In this document: positions 22,943 to 37,200 of the stretch, piece by piece
Position numbering within the stretch: position 1 is the first letter of the stretch
Layout of the letters: every line of letters begins with the position of its first letter
Assembly: GCF_000275845.1 (NCBI RefSeq)
Contig: NW_006766906.1
Location: forward strand, 306,890 to 370,889
Origin: Dichomitus squalens LYAD-421 SS1
Lineage: Eukaryota; Basidiomycota; Agaricomycetes; Polyporales; Polyporaceae
DNA length: 64,000 nt
Reading direction: 5' to 3'
Position numbers and translations under genes: made by a program
The notes under the pieces: model-generated
Told to the model about the DNA's origin: nothing
The model's input: the letters and a program-made list of their open reading frames with translations, nothing else
Database searches by the model: none

Positions 22943-23798
22943 TTCGCCTCGCTTCTCGCGCCCTTCTCCCCAGCTAACGGCCTCGTCACACTCATCGCCC
23001 CGCCTTTCGCATCGCAATCTGTCTAGCTATCACATGCCGTCCAAATAACTGTTTCATGTACCACTGATTTTTCGTGTACCACCAGCCACGCCGCTCCTTC
23101 CCTAGCATCCGTCACATCAAGCACCAACTCGCATTCCCCCAGACTTACATATACCACACAATCTGACCTCACTTATCATATTGAGCATGACAAGACCCAA
23201 CACAGTAGCCTACCTCTCTCTAGTCCCGAGATGTACAATACCTCTTATTGATAACCCAATGATTGGATATAAATATCGATGGACTCGTCCCTGCTCTGTA
23301 CATGAGTGATAATGCGAAAGGCGATTGACTTGACGGGTGTCATTCAGTGAGTGATTGTGAAACAGATCAATGTTACAGCAGATACGTTACTAGATCGTGA
23401 TAGAAGAGCTGGCATGAACATGGAGAGACGTATGATGCTATCAGACAAGATGTTACAGGTGAACCGAACGAGAGAGCGCTGAATGTATAAATCAAGTATG
23501 AGAGAAGGATACGAATCATGGATATACATATCCTTCCCGTGGTGAACAAGACTCCAACCGTGGAAACTGAGTGATCGATCGCAACGAGAGCCCAATGTAT
23601 ATATTTCCGCGCGTCGAAAGCTCACTTGGGTGGCGGCGTCGGAGGGCCTGTTGTGAACATGCAGAAAACGTGAGATGCGCTGATGAATCCAATACTGTGT
23701 ATGCCGACGCACCGAACAGGCCGGAACGCGGCATCGGGACGTCAGCGGGCAGAGGTGAAGAAGACGTGCCCATGATCGGCGCCGGAGATAACAACGGA
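22943..23798. other. Convergent intergenic region
   Basis: 0.86 kb between the ends of phospholipase C and of the convergent small coiled-coil gene. It is A/T-rich near 23100-23520, as expected of two facing 3' UTRs, and no coding segment is supported. Confidence 0.4.
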
Positions 23799-24503
23799 TT
23801 AGCTGAAGCAGCGGCGGGTGAGCATGAACAAGACGACGAGCAACATGGTACACGCACGCTTCCACTGTGCCCAGGCAGGTAGATTTGAGGGCTCCGGAGC
23901 TGCGGCAATGGCGGGCGGGGCAGGAGCAGGCGCCGGGAGGGCCTTGGCCTTTGCTTTCGCACGACGCTCTTCCCGTCGATGCACTGTGCGCCACGCGGGA
24001 CGAGCGGGAGCACCGTCGTCAATTACACTTGGCGCAGTTGGTGGTGCAGGGGACGCAGGCGCGGGAGGCTCTTCGTGCTAGATCGTACGTCCGAGTATGA
24101 TCGGACCGCTTTGCGAGAGAGTGGAACAAAGGGAGCTCACCTTGGGCATCCACTCCGAGTTATACTCGCCTCCACCACCAAACTTGGATTTCACGGCCAT
24201 GAGCTCAGCGATCTCGCTGCTCGTGTAGAGTGCATGATCGATAGGCAGGAGGAAAGGCGGTACAGGATGAACGACAGAACTGCAGGATTACTCGGGATCG
24301 AACGTACTATTGCAGTTGTCGCCGCTCATCTCTTAGCTTTCCAACCTCAGCAAGGAGGATACGAACTTCACTCGCAAGGGCCTTGCTGAAGTCGTTGAGA
24401 TACCTGCGTGATACATACCGCGCGAGGTGATTCCGACTGTCCTATTCCAAGGCTGCATGCAAGCGTACTTTGGAGGTGCGGGATAATTTCCCTTCTGGGA
24501 CAT
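23799..24503 (-). CDS. Small coiled-coil protein, conserved-looking, function unknown
   Basis: Four exons on the minus strand: 24469-24503, 24308-24403, 24141-24216 and 23799-24077, giving 161 aa with all borders GT-AG and in phase. The N-terminal half has heptad character (ASEVRILLAEVGKLRDERRQ, then LQYEIAELMAVKSKFGGGGE) and a short block EYNSEWMPK. The C-terminal half is Pro/Ala-rich with a basic patch (HRREERRAKAKAKA) and the block LPAWAQWK near the end. The last exon could be spliced again at GTACCA inside ACTMLL, which would change only the final ~17 residues. I recognise the overall shape as that of small conserved basidiomycete proteins but know no function. Confidence 0.7.
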
Positions 24504-25002
24504 CGTGAATCAGTAGACAAGACAAAATGTTCTTCAAGATGAGGCGTTCAGAGGCAGTGTGGCGGGCAGAGGGCAGCGGAGCAGGATCGAGTAGGAACAG
24601 GATGACGGGGGCTCTGGGCAAGTGCGTTTGTAGACAGCGTCTATCGTCGGCGCGAAGTAACTCGAACACCGAGAACACGAGGCACTCCCGGAGATGAGAT
24701 AGGACGGCCTTCCCCATCCTCGTAGGTGGGACCCACGCCATCCTTGTGAAGCCCGTATGAATGACTTGCTCTCCGAGGTCACGTTCCGAAAGCACAACAC
24801 AAATAGCATGAAAACGGGAGGTTATCCCCACGGTACAAGTACATTGAATGCGATCGGCCAGCTACATATGCGAGTACAATAGGTAGTCATCATGGGCATA
24901 GAACATGGACGGACGTTCAAGAGAAGAGTGGGTCAATATAACGGATATCGAGGTACGCGAAGGAAGAGAGGCAACTGGCCGAAACAACTGTCCTGTCTAT
25001 GT

Positions 25003-28088
<3,086 letters not shown>

Positions 28089-29010
28089 GCTGGTTGGAGG
28101 AAGTACGGGCAAGGCGGCGGATTGCGAAGAGCTTGTTTGTTCTTAAAGTACTGAGAGGGAGCAGTGCCGATAGCCTCTGGGGGGCTGGGACGGGACATCC
28201 GGACAAGGGAGGCCCGAGGATAGTCCGGACGGGAACCCCAGTCCCTTCGACGCGCGGGGCGCGGCGGGTGCGAGTTTGCATCTCCATCCCGGGCGTGGAA
28301 ACGGCAACAGCTGGCATTTTCCCCGTGCAAGGAAATTCTGGCAGAACATTACACGCTCCGTACCGGATCTTTGGCGAAGGAAGAATGGCCATCGTTCGAA
28401 CGCTGCACGCAGGCATCGAACTGCTGCACCATGTTCTGGGCGGTTGCGCGAGTAAATTGAGTTTTTGAGCTCCCTAGATACTCCGGGACAGCTCCGGAGT
28501 GCCAGGGTACGCATAATCACCAGGCTGTATGTTCAGGGAGCAGTGCCACAGATAGCAGGATCGAGGAGACAGAGCGAACGAGATCTACCTCGACTGTTGA
28601 TGCAAACGGGTGTTGTCCAAACCACCCACACCTACCCCGCACAGACGCTGGCAGTCGCACCCTAGAATCCGACCGTGGGGTTCCCATGTCCCATTGTGTT
28701 CGTCCAGTAGCTATCTCGGCGGCCTCAAGAGTCTTCATTCGCCTTCAGAAGTCAGTCCGAAGGGCAGGGCAGGCGAGACAGCCGGCGCCCCCATGCTGGT
28801 CACCTCATCCTAGCTGTCCGACATTTCTCCGGTAGGCCCTCGCCCAGCTTCTGGTCGACCGCCATATGTACAACAACAGCCCGTATCTCATCAACCCATA
28901 TCTATCGGATAGGAGTTTGAGAGGCTACTGACCCGCCAGTGCGCGCCCAGCTCCTCCCTCCCGCCCATTCAGCGGAAATACTGGTCCATACCTCTAGCTC
29001 CATCACCATC
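28089..29010. promoter_or_regulatory. Divergent intergenic region between GH1 and Gfo/Idh genes
   Basis: About 0.92 kb separates the two start codons, which point away from each other, so it must hold both promoters. Several CCGGAC/GTCCGG-like and CCCGC runs occur between 28180 and 28300, but I cannot assign any to a named factor. No coding segment is supported. Confidence 0.4.
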
Positions 29011-30532
29011 ATGCCTGCTACAGGTCTTGCCATCCTGGGCTCTGGTATCTTCGCTAAAGAGGGTGAGATGTCCACTCTTCCAAAGTCGAGATAGCTCCGG
29101 GAATTAACCCGCGCGTATCTACTGCCCCTCGTTTTGTGACGCTCTCGTCCGCGCTCTCGATTGCGCGCGATCAGCCCATCTGCCAGCCCTCGCAGAACTG
29201 GGCGACTCGTTCGAGCTCAAGGCGGTCTATTCGCGCTCTTCCAAAAGCGCATCGGCCTTCGCCAAGGACGCTCAGGAAGCGCTGAAGCTGCAGAGCCCGC
29301 CCGATGTCTACCACGACGAAGACACCTCTGTATCCCTGGACGTACTCTTCGCCAGGTCTGACATCGACGCAGTCATCGTCGTCCTACCCATCACGGTCCA
29401 ACCAGCCATCGTCCTCAAGGCTCTCGCCGCTGGCAAGCACGTACTCAGCGAGAAGCCCATAGCGCCTGACGTGAGCAAAGGCCGGGCACTTATACAGGAG
29501 TATGAGACCAAATACAAGCCCAAGGGCCTCGTATGGCGCGTCGCGGAGAACTTTGAAGCCGAGCCGGGCTTCCAGGCAGCCCGGCGCGTTATCCGAGAGG
29601 GCAAGCTCGGCAAGATCGTGTACTTCAACGCGCGTTCGTACAACTGGATTGACGAGACCTCCAAGTGGTACAACACCCCTTGGCGCACCGTCCCGGATGT
29701 GAGTGCGCTCATCGTGTTCTGTGTTCTTGTGTTCGCCGGACGGCGCATGCTGACCGACATGTGCCACTCGCGTTTCTCGTACACCGCACTTCGCCATCAT
29801 AGTATCAAGGCGGATTCCTGGTATGTCCGAGCCCCTGATCATGACGCAGGTACCTGACCGGTCTTCCCCCTGGCCCGGGGCCCCGCACCTATTGGCGCAA
29901 GTAGCTCGACGGTGGCGTCGTGAGTAGCATTCCCATGCGTTTCAGCGTGCCTGAGACTCACCGAGAGCCCTATGCCTTTCGGGCCGACGACCTTCCTTGT
30001 GGCACGCGGGTTCGCGTGGCGTTCGCCGTGACAGCATACCATAGCGGCATTGCGCTTGATCCTCGACTCCCCTTTCACGACGCTCTCCGCGCACGCATCG
30101 CTCGCGAAGGAGATTCTCCCGCCGCAAGACACAATCAACGCGATCGTGAGCACCGCCAATGGTGCACACGGCATCGTTGAGCTATCGTGGGGGAGCCCGG
30201 TCCCCTCCCGCGCGGCGGACGCGCACAACAGCATCTCCGTCACCGGGAAAGACGGTTGGCTGGAGATCACCCGCGCGTCAGGAATCGTCCGCATTACCGT
30301 CAAAACCGCGACGCGCGACGAGAAGGGGACGGTGACAGGGGAGCAGACGGCGGTGATCGAAGAGAAGGAGGCAGGCGTGCAGTTGGAGATTGCGAGCTTC
30401 TTGGAGGCGCTGAATGGGAAGGATGATGGGCTGGACGGTCCGAGGGGAACGCTGGTCGATGTTGCTTTCATTGAAGCTGCGCTCAACAGCGACGGTGTGG
30501 CGGTCGATGTGGGTAAGCTTGCGGCGCTGTGA
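29011..30532 (+). CDS. Gfo/Idh/MocA-family NAD(P)-dependent oxidoreductase
   Basis: Five exons: 29011-29062, 29175-29698, 29803-29820, 29905-29919 and 30035-30532, giving 368 aa. The family oxidises or reduces sugars, inositols or related diols; the substrate here is unknown. The Rossmann start is AILGSGIFAKEAHLPAL, followed by FELKAVYSRS, DAVIVVLPI and the signature EKP in HVLSEKPIAPD (about 125-135), with a long C-terminal oxidoreductase domain. Two tiny exons of 18 and 15 nt encode YQGGFL and LDGGV; they restore the family segment that precedes the catalytic His region, and the next exon supplies HTIAALR. Reading through either intron introduces stops or loses the motif. No targeting signal is seen. 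Confidence 0.88.
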
Positions 30533-31927
30533 TTTGTGAGTTGTGGTATGCACACATAGCGAAGGTCAATGATTGCTTAGAAGAAGTTGAATATGTAACA
30601 TTACGTTGTATGGATGCCCAACGTCGATATAACTCGGCGAATTCTTCATCACGAAGCGTTCGTGACGATGTCCCAAGAGCACATGGCTCTGAAGGTTCAC
30701 AGTAACAGGCCCAATGTGACCCTCTGAGTACGATGCGCCCCGTAATGCAGACCCTTTTGCGTCAACTTCCTGGTTCCAATGCAAAACTGCCATCGCAGCC
30801 GTGGCGCAAGCACTTGCTCAGCCGAATACAGTACTTATGCGCCTCCGCACAGTCAAACCTGACGAACGAGGCAAATTTGGCATCGGAGCCGGAGCGCTCG
30901 GATGCATTACGGCCACCATAGCTGCCAGAAATGTTGAAAGCATAAGCGTTGGACAGAAGCCCTGTTCTGCGCGCACTTTTCTCGGTGAATTGTCCACAGC
31001 GATCCACGCAGTGGCGCGTAAGGTTAGCGTGTCGTGAGAGCCTACGCGGAGCACAGCGCGCCGAGAATAGCGTGGTGGTGCTCACGGAGGACACGCGGGA
31101 GGCGACTAGATAGAGCGTGTGTGCGAGCGAAAGGCGGGATGTACCGCGAACGGTGAACTAGACTTCTCAGCGGCGAGAGCGGTAGGGAAGCCGAGCATCG
31201 CGGGGTGTCTGGGTAGCAACTCCGGATACTCTTGCCGACGTCAGCGGCCTAGCCTGCACGTATTTGGGCCGTAGGGGTAGTCCCTTGAACCTAAGCATGA
31301 GTCCCTTGAACACCCTCTAGGAAGTCGCAAGAGGCGTAGTAGAATAAGAAGCTACCAGGATCGTCGACGACCAAAAGACGATATTGACGTACACGGCACT
31401 CACGATTTCTATCAGCGGACGCACAGAACCACTGATTATCACTGACGACGCGATAGAGCTCCGAAGCTTGACGACGAGGTTGAACGAGGAGACCTCCAAT
31501 AGCTATTCTTGGTGTACGGGTTCCCAGAGGCGAGATACCGGTGAGCATGAAATAGATAGTGGGTCCACATTGACAATGATGTACGTACCAAGGGGAAACG
31601 GACGTGCCTTTGAGCCAGTGGCGATTCATATAAGGTTTTACACGACACGCCTCATAGATTCAACGACAGATCGACCATAAGGTGCGCAGCCATCGCGTGG
31701 AAGGAATTCAGAAGGTCGGAACGGTTGTACGATAGAGGGCGGGAAGCTGGAAGAGGGTGAAAAGACTCTCCGTGGCCACAATTGTGGCATGGACCGGACG
31801 GAGCCCGCGGGAAGACCAGCTGATGCATGCCTTGCCTGACCTCAAGTATGATCCGCGGTGTGTTCGGCAAGCGGGAAAGTTTGCCGGATGTCCTGCTTAT
31901 AGAACGGAGCTGAGCGGTTGATAAGAA
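30533..31927. other. Spacer without a supported gene
   Basis: 1.4 kb between the convergent ends of the oxidoreductase and PEX3. The dodecamer AGTCCCTTGAAC occurs twice, near 31281 and 31301. No reading frame is protein-like on either strand. Confidence 0.4.
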
Positions 31928-33881
31928 TTATCGAAAGCGATCCTCATAACTACTATAAATAATTGCTGAAAGCGCCGCAACTTCCCTTGCCTCCCCAAGA
32001 CCCTAAACGGATTGTTATTCACATAATTTTGCCTTGCGAGCAGAGAAGACAAGACTCACGTCCACTAGCTCGTTGGGTAGACCTTCCAGCGCCAAGTGAC
32101 ACCATCTCGCCAACCCCGGGAGCATCGCGGCGAGCCGCTCGCGGGGCTCCTGTCCGCCGACGAGGGTGAGGTCGTCTTGCTCCTGGTACGAACCGAAGAC
32201 ATGCTTCTCTACACCACGGAACAGGACCTCCGTTGCCCTGTCGAGGCATACCTCTAGCACGTGCTCGAAGGAACCCGACGCGACGTGGGTGCGGGTTTCC
32301 GATAGGAAGGCGTCGAAGGTTGGATCGTGTGCAGTCGCGACCCACGCGGGAATCCCACCCTGCGTGAGCACATGTTGAAGTGTTTCGGAGGTAGGTGGAA
32401 GAAGCGTCGACATGAAGCTGTGGAAAAAGAACATGGTATGATGAACAGGCGAAAGATTAACACTGTGGCGGCCCAGGCCCGGCCAAGGAGCGAGAGGACA
32501 TACTTGATTCGACGTTCCTTGCCCTCGAACGTCACCTCGTACTCCACTCGACGTCGGACGTCACATATCAATCTGTGGAGGTCTGCAGAAGACAACTTGG
32601 TTTTCAACGAGACACTGTGACTCAGCTTGGTCAGAGGCATGCGCAAGATCGGCACTATGGGCTACAACGTACCCTTCAAACACCTCTTCGACGCCTCTTC
32701 GCACGCGCTCTCCAACATCCTTCCAGCCAACATGGAGGATCCACCAGCTCAGCGTGAGATACTTGCGCTCTGTCTCCTCGCTCACATTCTCGGACTCTTC
32801 GAGCTCGTCTGTATCTGGGTCTTCTAGACTCTTGTCTCCCCAAAACAATGAGTACACAGATGTACTGTACTCCAACTGCTCGCGAACACGTTCGTCGCGC
32901 TCCTGCTGAACCATCGACTGTATATACTTGGAGCGTCCAAGGATGCTCAGCTGGATGTGGGTGAAGAGGGACAGGAGGGTTAGGGAGTAGACCACGGTCA
33001 ACGCCCGCGTAAACGCTGATAGTTGATGAACACATGTCAGCCTGCAGCACACCTGGATGACACGTACTGAGTATCTTGACCTCCTTCCATAGCTCAGCTT
33101 TACTCCTGGTGTTAGAGCCGAGCGCATCGGGATGTTGGGTCTGTGACCTGGTCAGACGCCACGAATTCATTGCGACATGGGTACCCTACGCACATTGGAT
33201 GCAATAGGTTCGGGAGCAGACGAACCCGACACAGAACTTGTTGAGAGTATGGAGTCCGAAAGATCCACTCGGGGACTTGACGTCGCAGATACGCCGCCTT
33301 CCGCTGAACGGGGATATACCTGCGAAGACTCCTGGGAGGAGAAGTGGTCGACCCAGCTTGTAGATGAGGCCGACAGCTCTGTGGGGACGCCATCCATAGA
33401 AGAAATTACAGAGACGGAACCATTGTCGGAGCGCACGTCTGATTCGGCAGCACGGATGTTTTCGACACTGGAAGCAACGCTCGACTCTGACGGTGCCGTA
33501 GGATGTTGCAGCTCTATCCGTGTTTTTGGTGCCTTGGAAAAGGACTGCAGCTCTTGGATTACGCGTTCCACATCCATGCCTTCTAGAATGTGTGTTCCAA
33601 TGGTAGGCAGGAGAGCCATGATGGTGAAGGAGATGTCCTGTTGGTTCTGCTCAAATCTCCTGCGAAGACTGTAGCGGCGAAGACTCTCAGACAAAGGCAA
33701 ACCGAGCCATGAAATATACTCACTTTTCTCGGGCGGCCCTCTCCTGCAGGATGGAATTCCGAACGTCGTCCAGTCGATGGGAGACATAGCGGCCCACCAT
33801 GTACGCGCCACCTACGAACCCCGCCGCCTTGGTGAGACCGCGCCGCCGCTCATGAAAGTAGTTTCCGAGGGCATAAAGCAT
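31928..33881 (-). CDS. Peroxin-3 (peroxisome biogenesis factor 3)
   Basis: Seven exons on the minus strand: 33724-33881, 33185-33659, 33068-33140, 32673-33015, 32504-32614, 32060-32417 and 31928-32002, giving 530 aa. PEX3 sits in the ER and peroxisomal membrane, docks PEX19 and starts peroxisome membrane formation. The N-terminus shows the basic block and helix typical of the family (ERRRGLTKAAGFVGGAYMVG) and then RRFEQNQQDISFTIMALLPT. Further blocks are KAELWKEVKILTFTRALTVV, SLTLLSLFTHIQLSILGRSK, LTLSWWILHVGWKDV and GLARWCHLALEGLPNELVD. The final small exon gives SAIIYSSYEDRFR, the usual C-terminal type; without it the frame would run into intron sequence. A Ser-rich stretch of about 90 residues (about 110-200) between two conserved blocks is longer than in many homologues. 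It is divergent from the gene at 34054. Confidence 0.93.
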
Positions 33882-34053
33882 AACGATGTAGTAGTACCAT
33901 ACAAGCAGGAGGTGGACAGCGGGGACCCAGAGCTGTCGAGTTTCGAGTCGCGCTCGACACCGGGCAGGTAGCCGGCGCTGCCAAACACGTGCTCCACACG
34001 GTCGCGCCCGGACCACACAACCTTTCGTTCTACCATCACTCACTCTCCTCGAC
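33882..34053. promoter_or_regulatory. Short divergent promoter between PEX3 and a small membrane protein
   Basis: Only 172 bases separate the start codons of two genes pointing away from each other, so both core promoters and 5' UTRs must overlap here or extend into the neighbouring gene. No TATA box is evident; the region near the small gene is pyrimidine-rich (CATCACTCACTCTCCTC). Confidence 0.55.
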
Positions 34054-34573
34054 ATGGTATGTCTCCCTTTTCATCAGCGGAGGCTCGATCAAGGGGGACT
34101 CAGCTGGTCATCTTAGGGCGGAGGAGCGAGATATCCGTATCCGAAAGCGGTTTGGTCGCCAGCTGGTACGTGTCCATGTCTACCATGCCTCCGTCCAGCA
34201 GGCTAGCTCTCGTCTGCTGCGTGTCATGCTGCGGCTTAATCGTCATCTACCCTCCAGGTGGATGGTGGACTAGGCCTTCAAACTGGAAATCCAACACTGC
34301 GATTGCGTTCGCTGGCATCCTCACTGTTGCTTACGGTGTTTTCACCGTTAGCGCTGACAAAGAGGTATGCTCCTTTCCGTCTCTGTGCTACAATCTGTTG
34401 CAGGGGATGACACAAATCGCATGCGCATTTAGCGGAGACTGGTTGAACCATCTCGAGCCATCCCCTCTATGAAGGTGCGTAAATTGATGACTGTCCCTTG
34501 GGACTGGGTGCGACTGAGATTCTTTCAGTGGGCAAGGCAGTACCGGGAGCAGAAAGAGGTCGCGCAAGCATAA
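34054..34573 (+). CDS. Small single-helix membrane protein, probably mitochondrial, ATG-only first exon
   Basis: Five exons: 34054-34056, 34117-34165, 34258-34364, 34433-34474 and 34529-34573, giving 81 aa. The protein starts MGGGARYPYPKAVWSPAGGW, then TRPSNWKSNTAIAF, one hydrophobic helix (AFAGILTVAYGVFTV), and ends with SRAIPSMKWARQYREQ. I recognise this as the pattern of a small conserved fungal protein, likely in the mitochondrial membrane, but know no established function. Only this model links the conserved N-terminus to the helix: a perfect GTATGT donor directly after ATG and an acceptor at CATCTTAG. A simpler start inside 34059-34176 would replace the conserved N-terminus with an unrelated hydrophobic stretch. 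Location is inferred. Confidence 0.75.
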
Positions 34574-35335
34574 TAGGTTTCTCATTTACCCATGCCTGTC
34601 TGCCTTTCCCGTTGAATGTGACGACAAACCCGCTTCACGACCGGCTTGTACTCGTCGCTGTCCTGCTATCTCAAACTCTGTTTACCCTTATCTCCTGCGC
34701 GGTGATCCAGAGACTATGGTATGAGGCTTGTCTGAGTCAGGTACCCAAGCTCCGGGGATTGTCCGCAAATTGCGCAGACTGTACGTACCAACATTCTCGT
34801 AGAAGGAGCCCTTCCAGTGTCTGATACTTCTAGCTCATCGCTTGATAACGCCGACCAGCTTCAATGCTAGATGTTCCTTGGCAAGGCGCTGTTTGCTCGG
34901 AAGAACTCTTCGTCCTTCTGTCTAGCATTCGTGAAATTTTGGTGCGTTTGGTTCTTCAATAACTCATTTTGATGACGTGGGGCTGTGTTGCGGCGCCCTG
35001 TGATGTCTGGCGTGCTTTGCGCGAAAGTAAGCAGGCGGTACGCCCATAGGGCGTCAGGGGAAACCGCGGAGGGGGTTCGAATGCTCTCCAACGAAGCCTC
35101 AGTGAGTGCTATGACAGCGCGAGCATCGGTCAATTGACAGTCATCTGGGACCTGGTCATTGCAGACATACTCGTGCGATACGTTACGAAGACTCTGGACC
35201 TGGTGATTGAGATATGGCGTAATGGTTCATGCGCTCGAAGATAACACTTCAAGGTTCACTCCTGCAAAATCTGCGAATAGCACGCGCAGTGCTACCGTAT
35301 ACTTGCTCTACATCTACTCAACAACGCTCACTTGT
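34574..35335. other. Spacer without a supported gene
   Basis: About 0.76 kb between the convergent ends of the small membrane-protein gene and the unknown gene at 35336. An open frame on the + strand (to about 34824) continues past the stop of the small gene but lacks conserved features and is probably 3' UTR. Confidence 0.35.
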
Positions 35336-36190
35336 TTAGCCAGCCGTTTGTTGCAGGATCGTGGCGTACGACGCCCGATTGTACGCCTCATCCTCGAGTG
35401 TCTCCCAATCCTCACTCTCCATCTCGTCTACCGACTCTATATCCCATTGCTCCCAACCGTCATCATCCAGCGCGATTACTCTATGCACTGTCTGGACGAC
35501 CTCGTAGTCCTTCGCGGGTCCTAAGAGCGCAAGATTCCTCCGGTCAGTGTCCTCCCAAGGTCACCCGCGGAACAGTAGGCTCGCACCTCGCCGTTTAGCT
35601 GGCTTCGCAATGTCCATGATGTGCACTTCAGCTCGTGCCCGCCCTCCCTCCTCGTCTGCCGGGTGCTGGCGCTCTTCGCACCACTCACGCTCCCGCTCCT
35701 CTTGTGCGTCGGCCTCATAACCCCACTCGGGCTCGATTGCCGTCCCGCAGACGTAGTCGGCTGATACCCACTCGTTGCCGATAGTACGCCCGACAGTGCG
35801 GGTTGAGGGCATCGAACGCCACCGCGACTGCTTGGGAGGCGATCTGCTCTGCCTATGCCAGGGTCTGGGATCGTTGTTGATGAATATGGGTGCCAGTTCG
35901 TGCTGGACAGGTCGCGCAGCGACGTCAGCGGAGGTTCCCATCGTCGGGAACTGGAGCGCGGGCATATGTGGGAGGGGGGAGAGAATGGGAGGACCTGGGG
36001 GAGGCGGGGGAAGCGGTGTCCCGGGTGGTAGGGGTAATGTGGAGAGGCGCGGCGCGCAGATGGGCGAGCTTACCAGAGGCGCATGGCGGTTCAGCTCCTT
36101 GAGCGGGGCGAGGACGGTCTTCCTCGGGCTGTCTGCGCCGCGCTTGATGGGACGCACGACGACGGTCTCGGTCTTCTTGCTGCGTGGCAT
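35336..36190 (-). CDS. Hypothetical protein with Pro-rich N-terminus and acidic C-terminus
   Basis: Two exons on the minus strand: 35587-36190 and 35336-35520, with a GT-AG intron, giving 262 aa. The N-terminal half is basic and proline-rich (PLPPPPPGPPILSPLPHMPA); the middle has WVSADYVCGTAIEPEWGYE; the C-terminal exon is acidic and more conserved-looking (DYEVVQTVHRVIALDDDGWE, then WDIESVDEMESEDWETLEDE, ending SYATILQQTAG). No known domain, signal peptide or membrane helix was seen. Composition suggests a partly disordered intracellular protein. The splice is supported because it links the acidic tail in frame and no stop precedes it. Confidence 0.7.
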
Positions 36191-37200
36191 TTTGGTATAC
36201 TGCTGATACGTGGGTGCCCAGTTGGCGGTATCGGGGGGCGATTCCCGAGGTGGGTATGTTGGTTGTCCTCAAGCAACGTTGGGGCTCATATATGGTGCTT
36301 CCTCCCCCCAGCGTCCATGACTCAGTCTGAGTCTTCGCGGACACGAATGGCTGTCTGTTTGGCATTTGTTCTGTGCAGGTGTGGCGTCGTGTAGCTACAG
36401 GTTCTTCGCAGGGTTCTCCCAGCGTCATGCCCATGACTCGTGCTGCAGAGTCAAAACCAAAGATAGAATGGCAGGTCCTCGTCAAGCTGATCTTCCCGAG
36501 CTTGCCTTGGACTATGGGCGACGGGGCCGTAGGATCCTCGGTAGCGAATGTGATCCGGAGTGGGTGGCGGTGCTGTTGTCCGTCATGACTCCGACTCATC
36601 TATGTCTGCAGCTGAGCTTGCACGGCCCAGCATGGCAGCAATGGACAGTCTATCGCTGCCACGCTGTTCGACAGGGTTGTTCTCAATGTACTGCGGTGGG
36701 CTACCCCTTGACTCGTTTGATTCCGCTTCCAATGCCATGCCCTCCCGACGTTGTAGTGCTGCCCGATTTGACCCCCTTCATGGCTTCAACGGCGTGCTCT
36801 TGGAACGCGGCTGGGATCCGGAGTCTCGAGCAGTCGTCGCATCTCCGGTACTGCAGATGTTCACTCATCGACTTCCTGCCCAACTCTATGATGACGACAT
36901 TTGTCGTCTAACACCGATAGTCGTGCAACTGAGCTAGAAGAAATCAGGGACCCCCCGAATATTCTGTGCGTAGGTATGTCCGTATATGCTTCTGCTCGCT
37001 TGCCTCTCGGACTGTTGCTCGGGTGCCGCGGTGAGCCCCATGGAGTCACAATCGTCCAACTTGTTCTGTTCCTCATCCACTTACTTGTATACCTACATAC
37101 TACTTCCTTCCACTCTTTGGTTCTTCAACGAGGTCGCTGCCGCTGTACATCTTCGGCTAAAGCCTCACATTGGTTCGTCCCCCTAGGGAAACCAGCAACC
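36191..37200. other. Spacer; promoter of the first mannosyltransferase gene
   Basis: 1 kb between divergent genes. The last ~200 bases before 37201 resemble the region upstream of the second mannosyltransferase gene, including a 32-base block at 37007-37038 that matches 40037-40068 with few differences, so the promoter or 5' UTR was duplicated with the gene. No coding segment is supported in the rest. Confidence 0.5.

Noticed and set aside
34059..34472. Longer single-exon start for the small membrane protein
   Set aside because: It would replace the conserved MGGGARYPYPK N-terminus with a Cys-rich hydrophobic stretch, and it ignores two good splice sites.
35775..36206. + strand Gly-rich open frame opposite the Pro-rich hypothetical protein
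   Set aside because: It is the complement of the proline-rich coding run and has no independent support.
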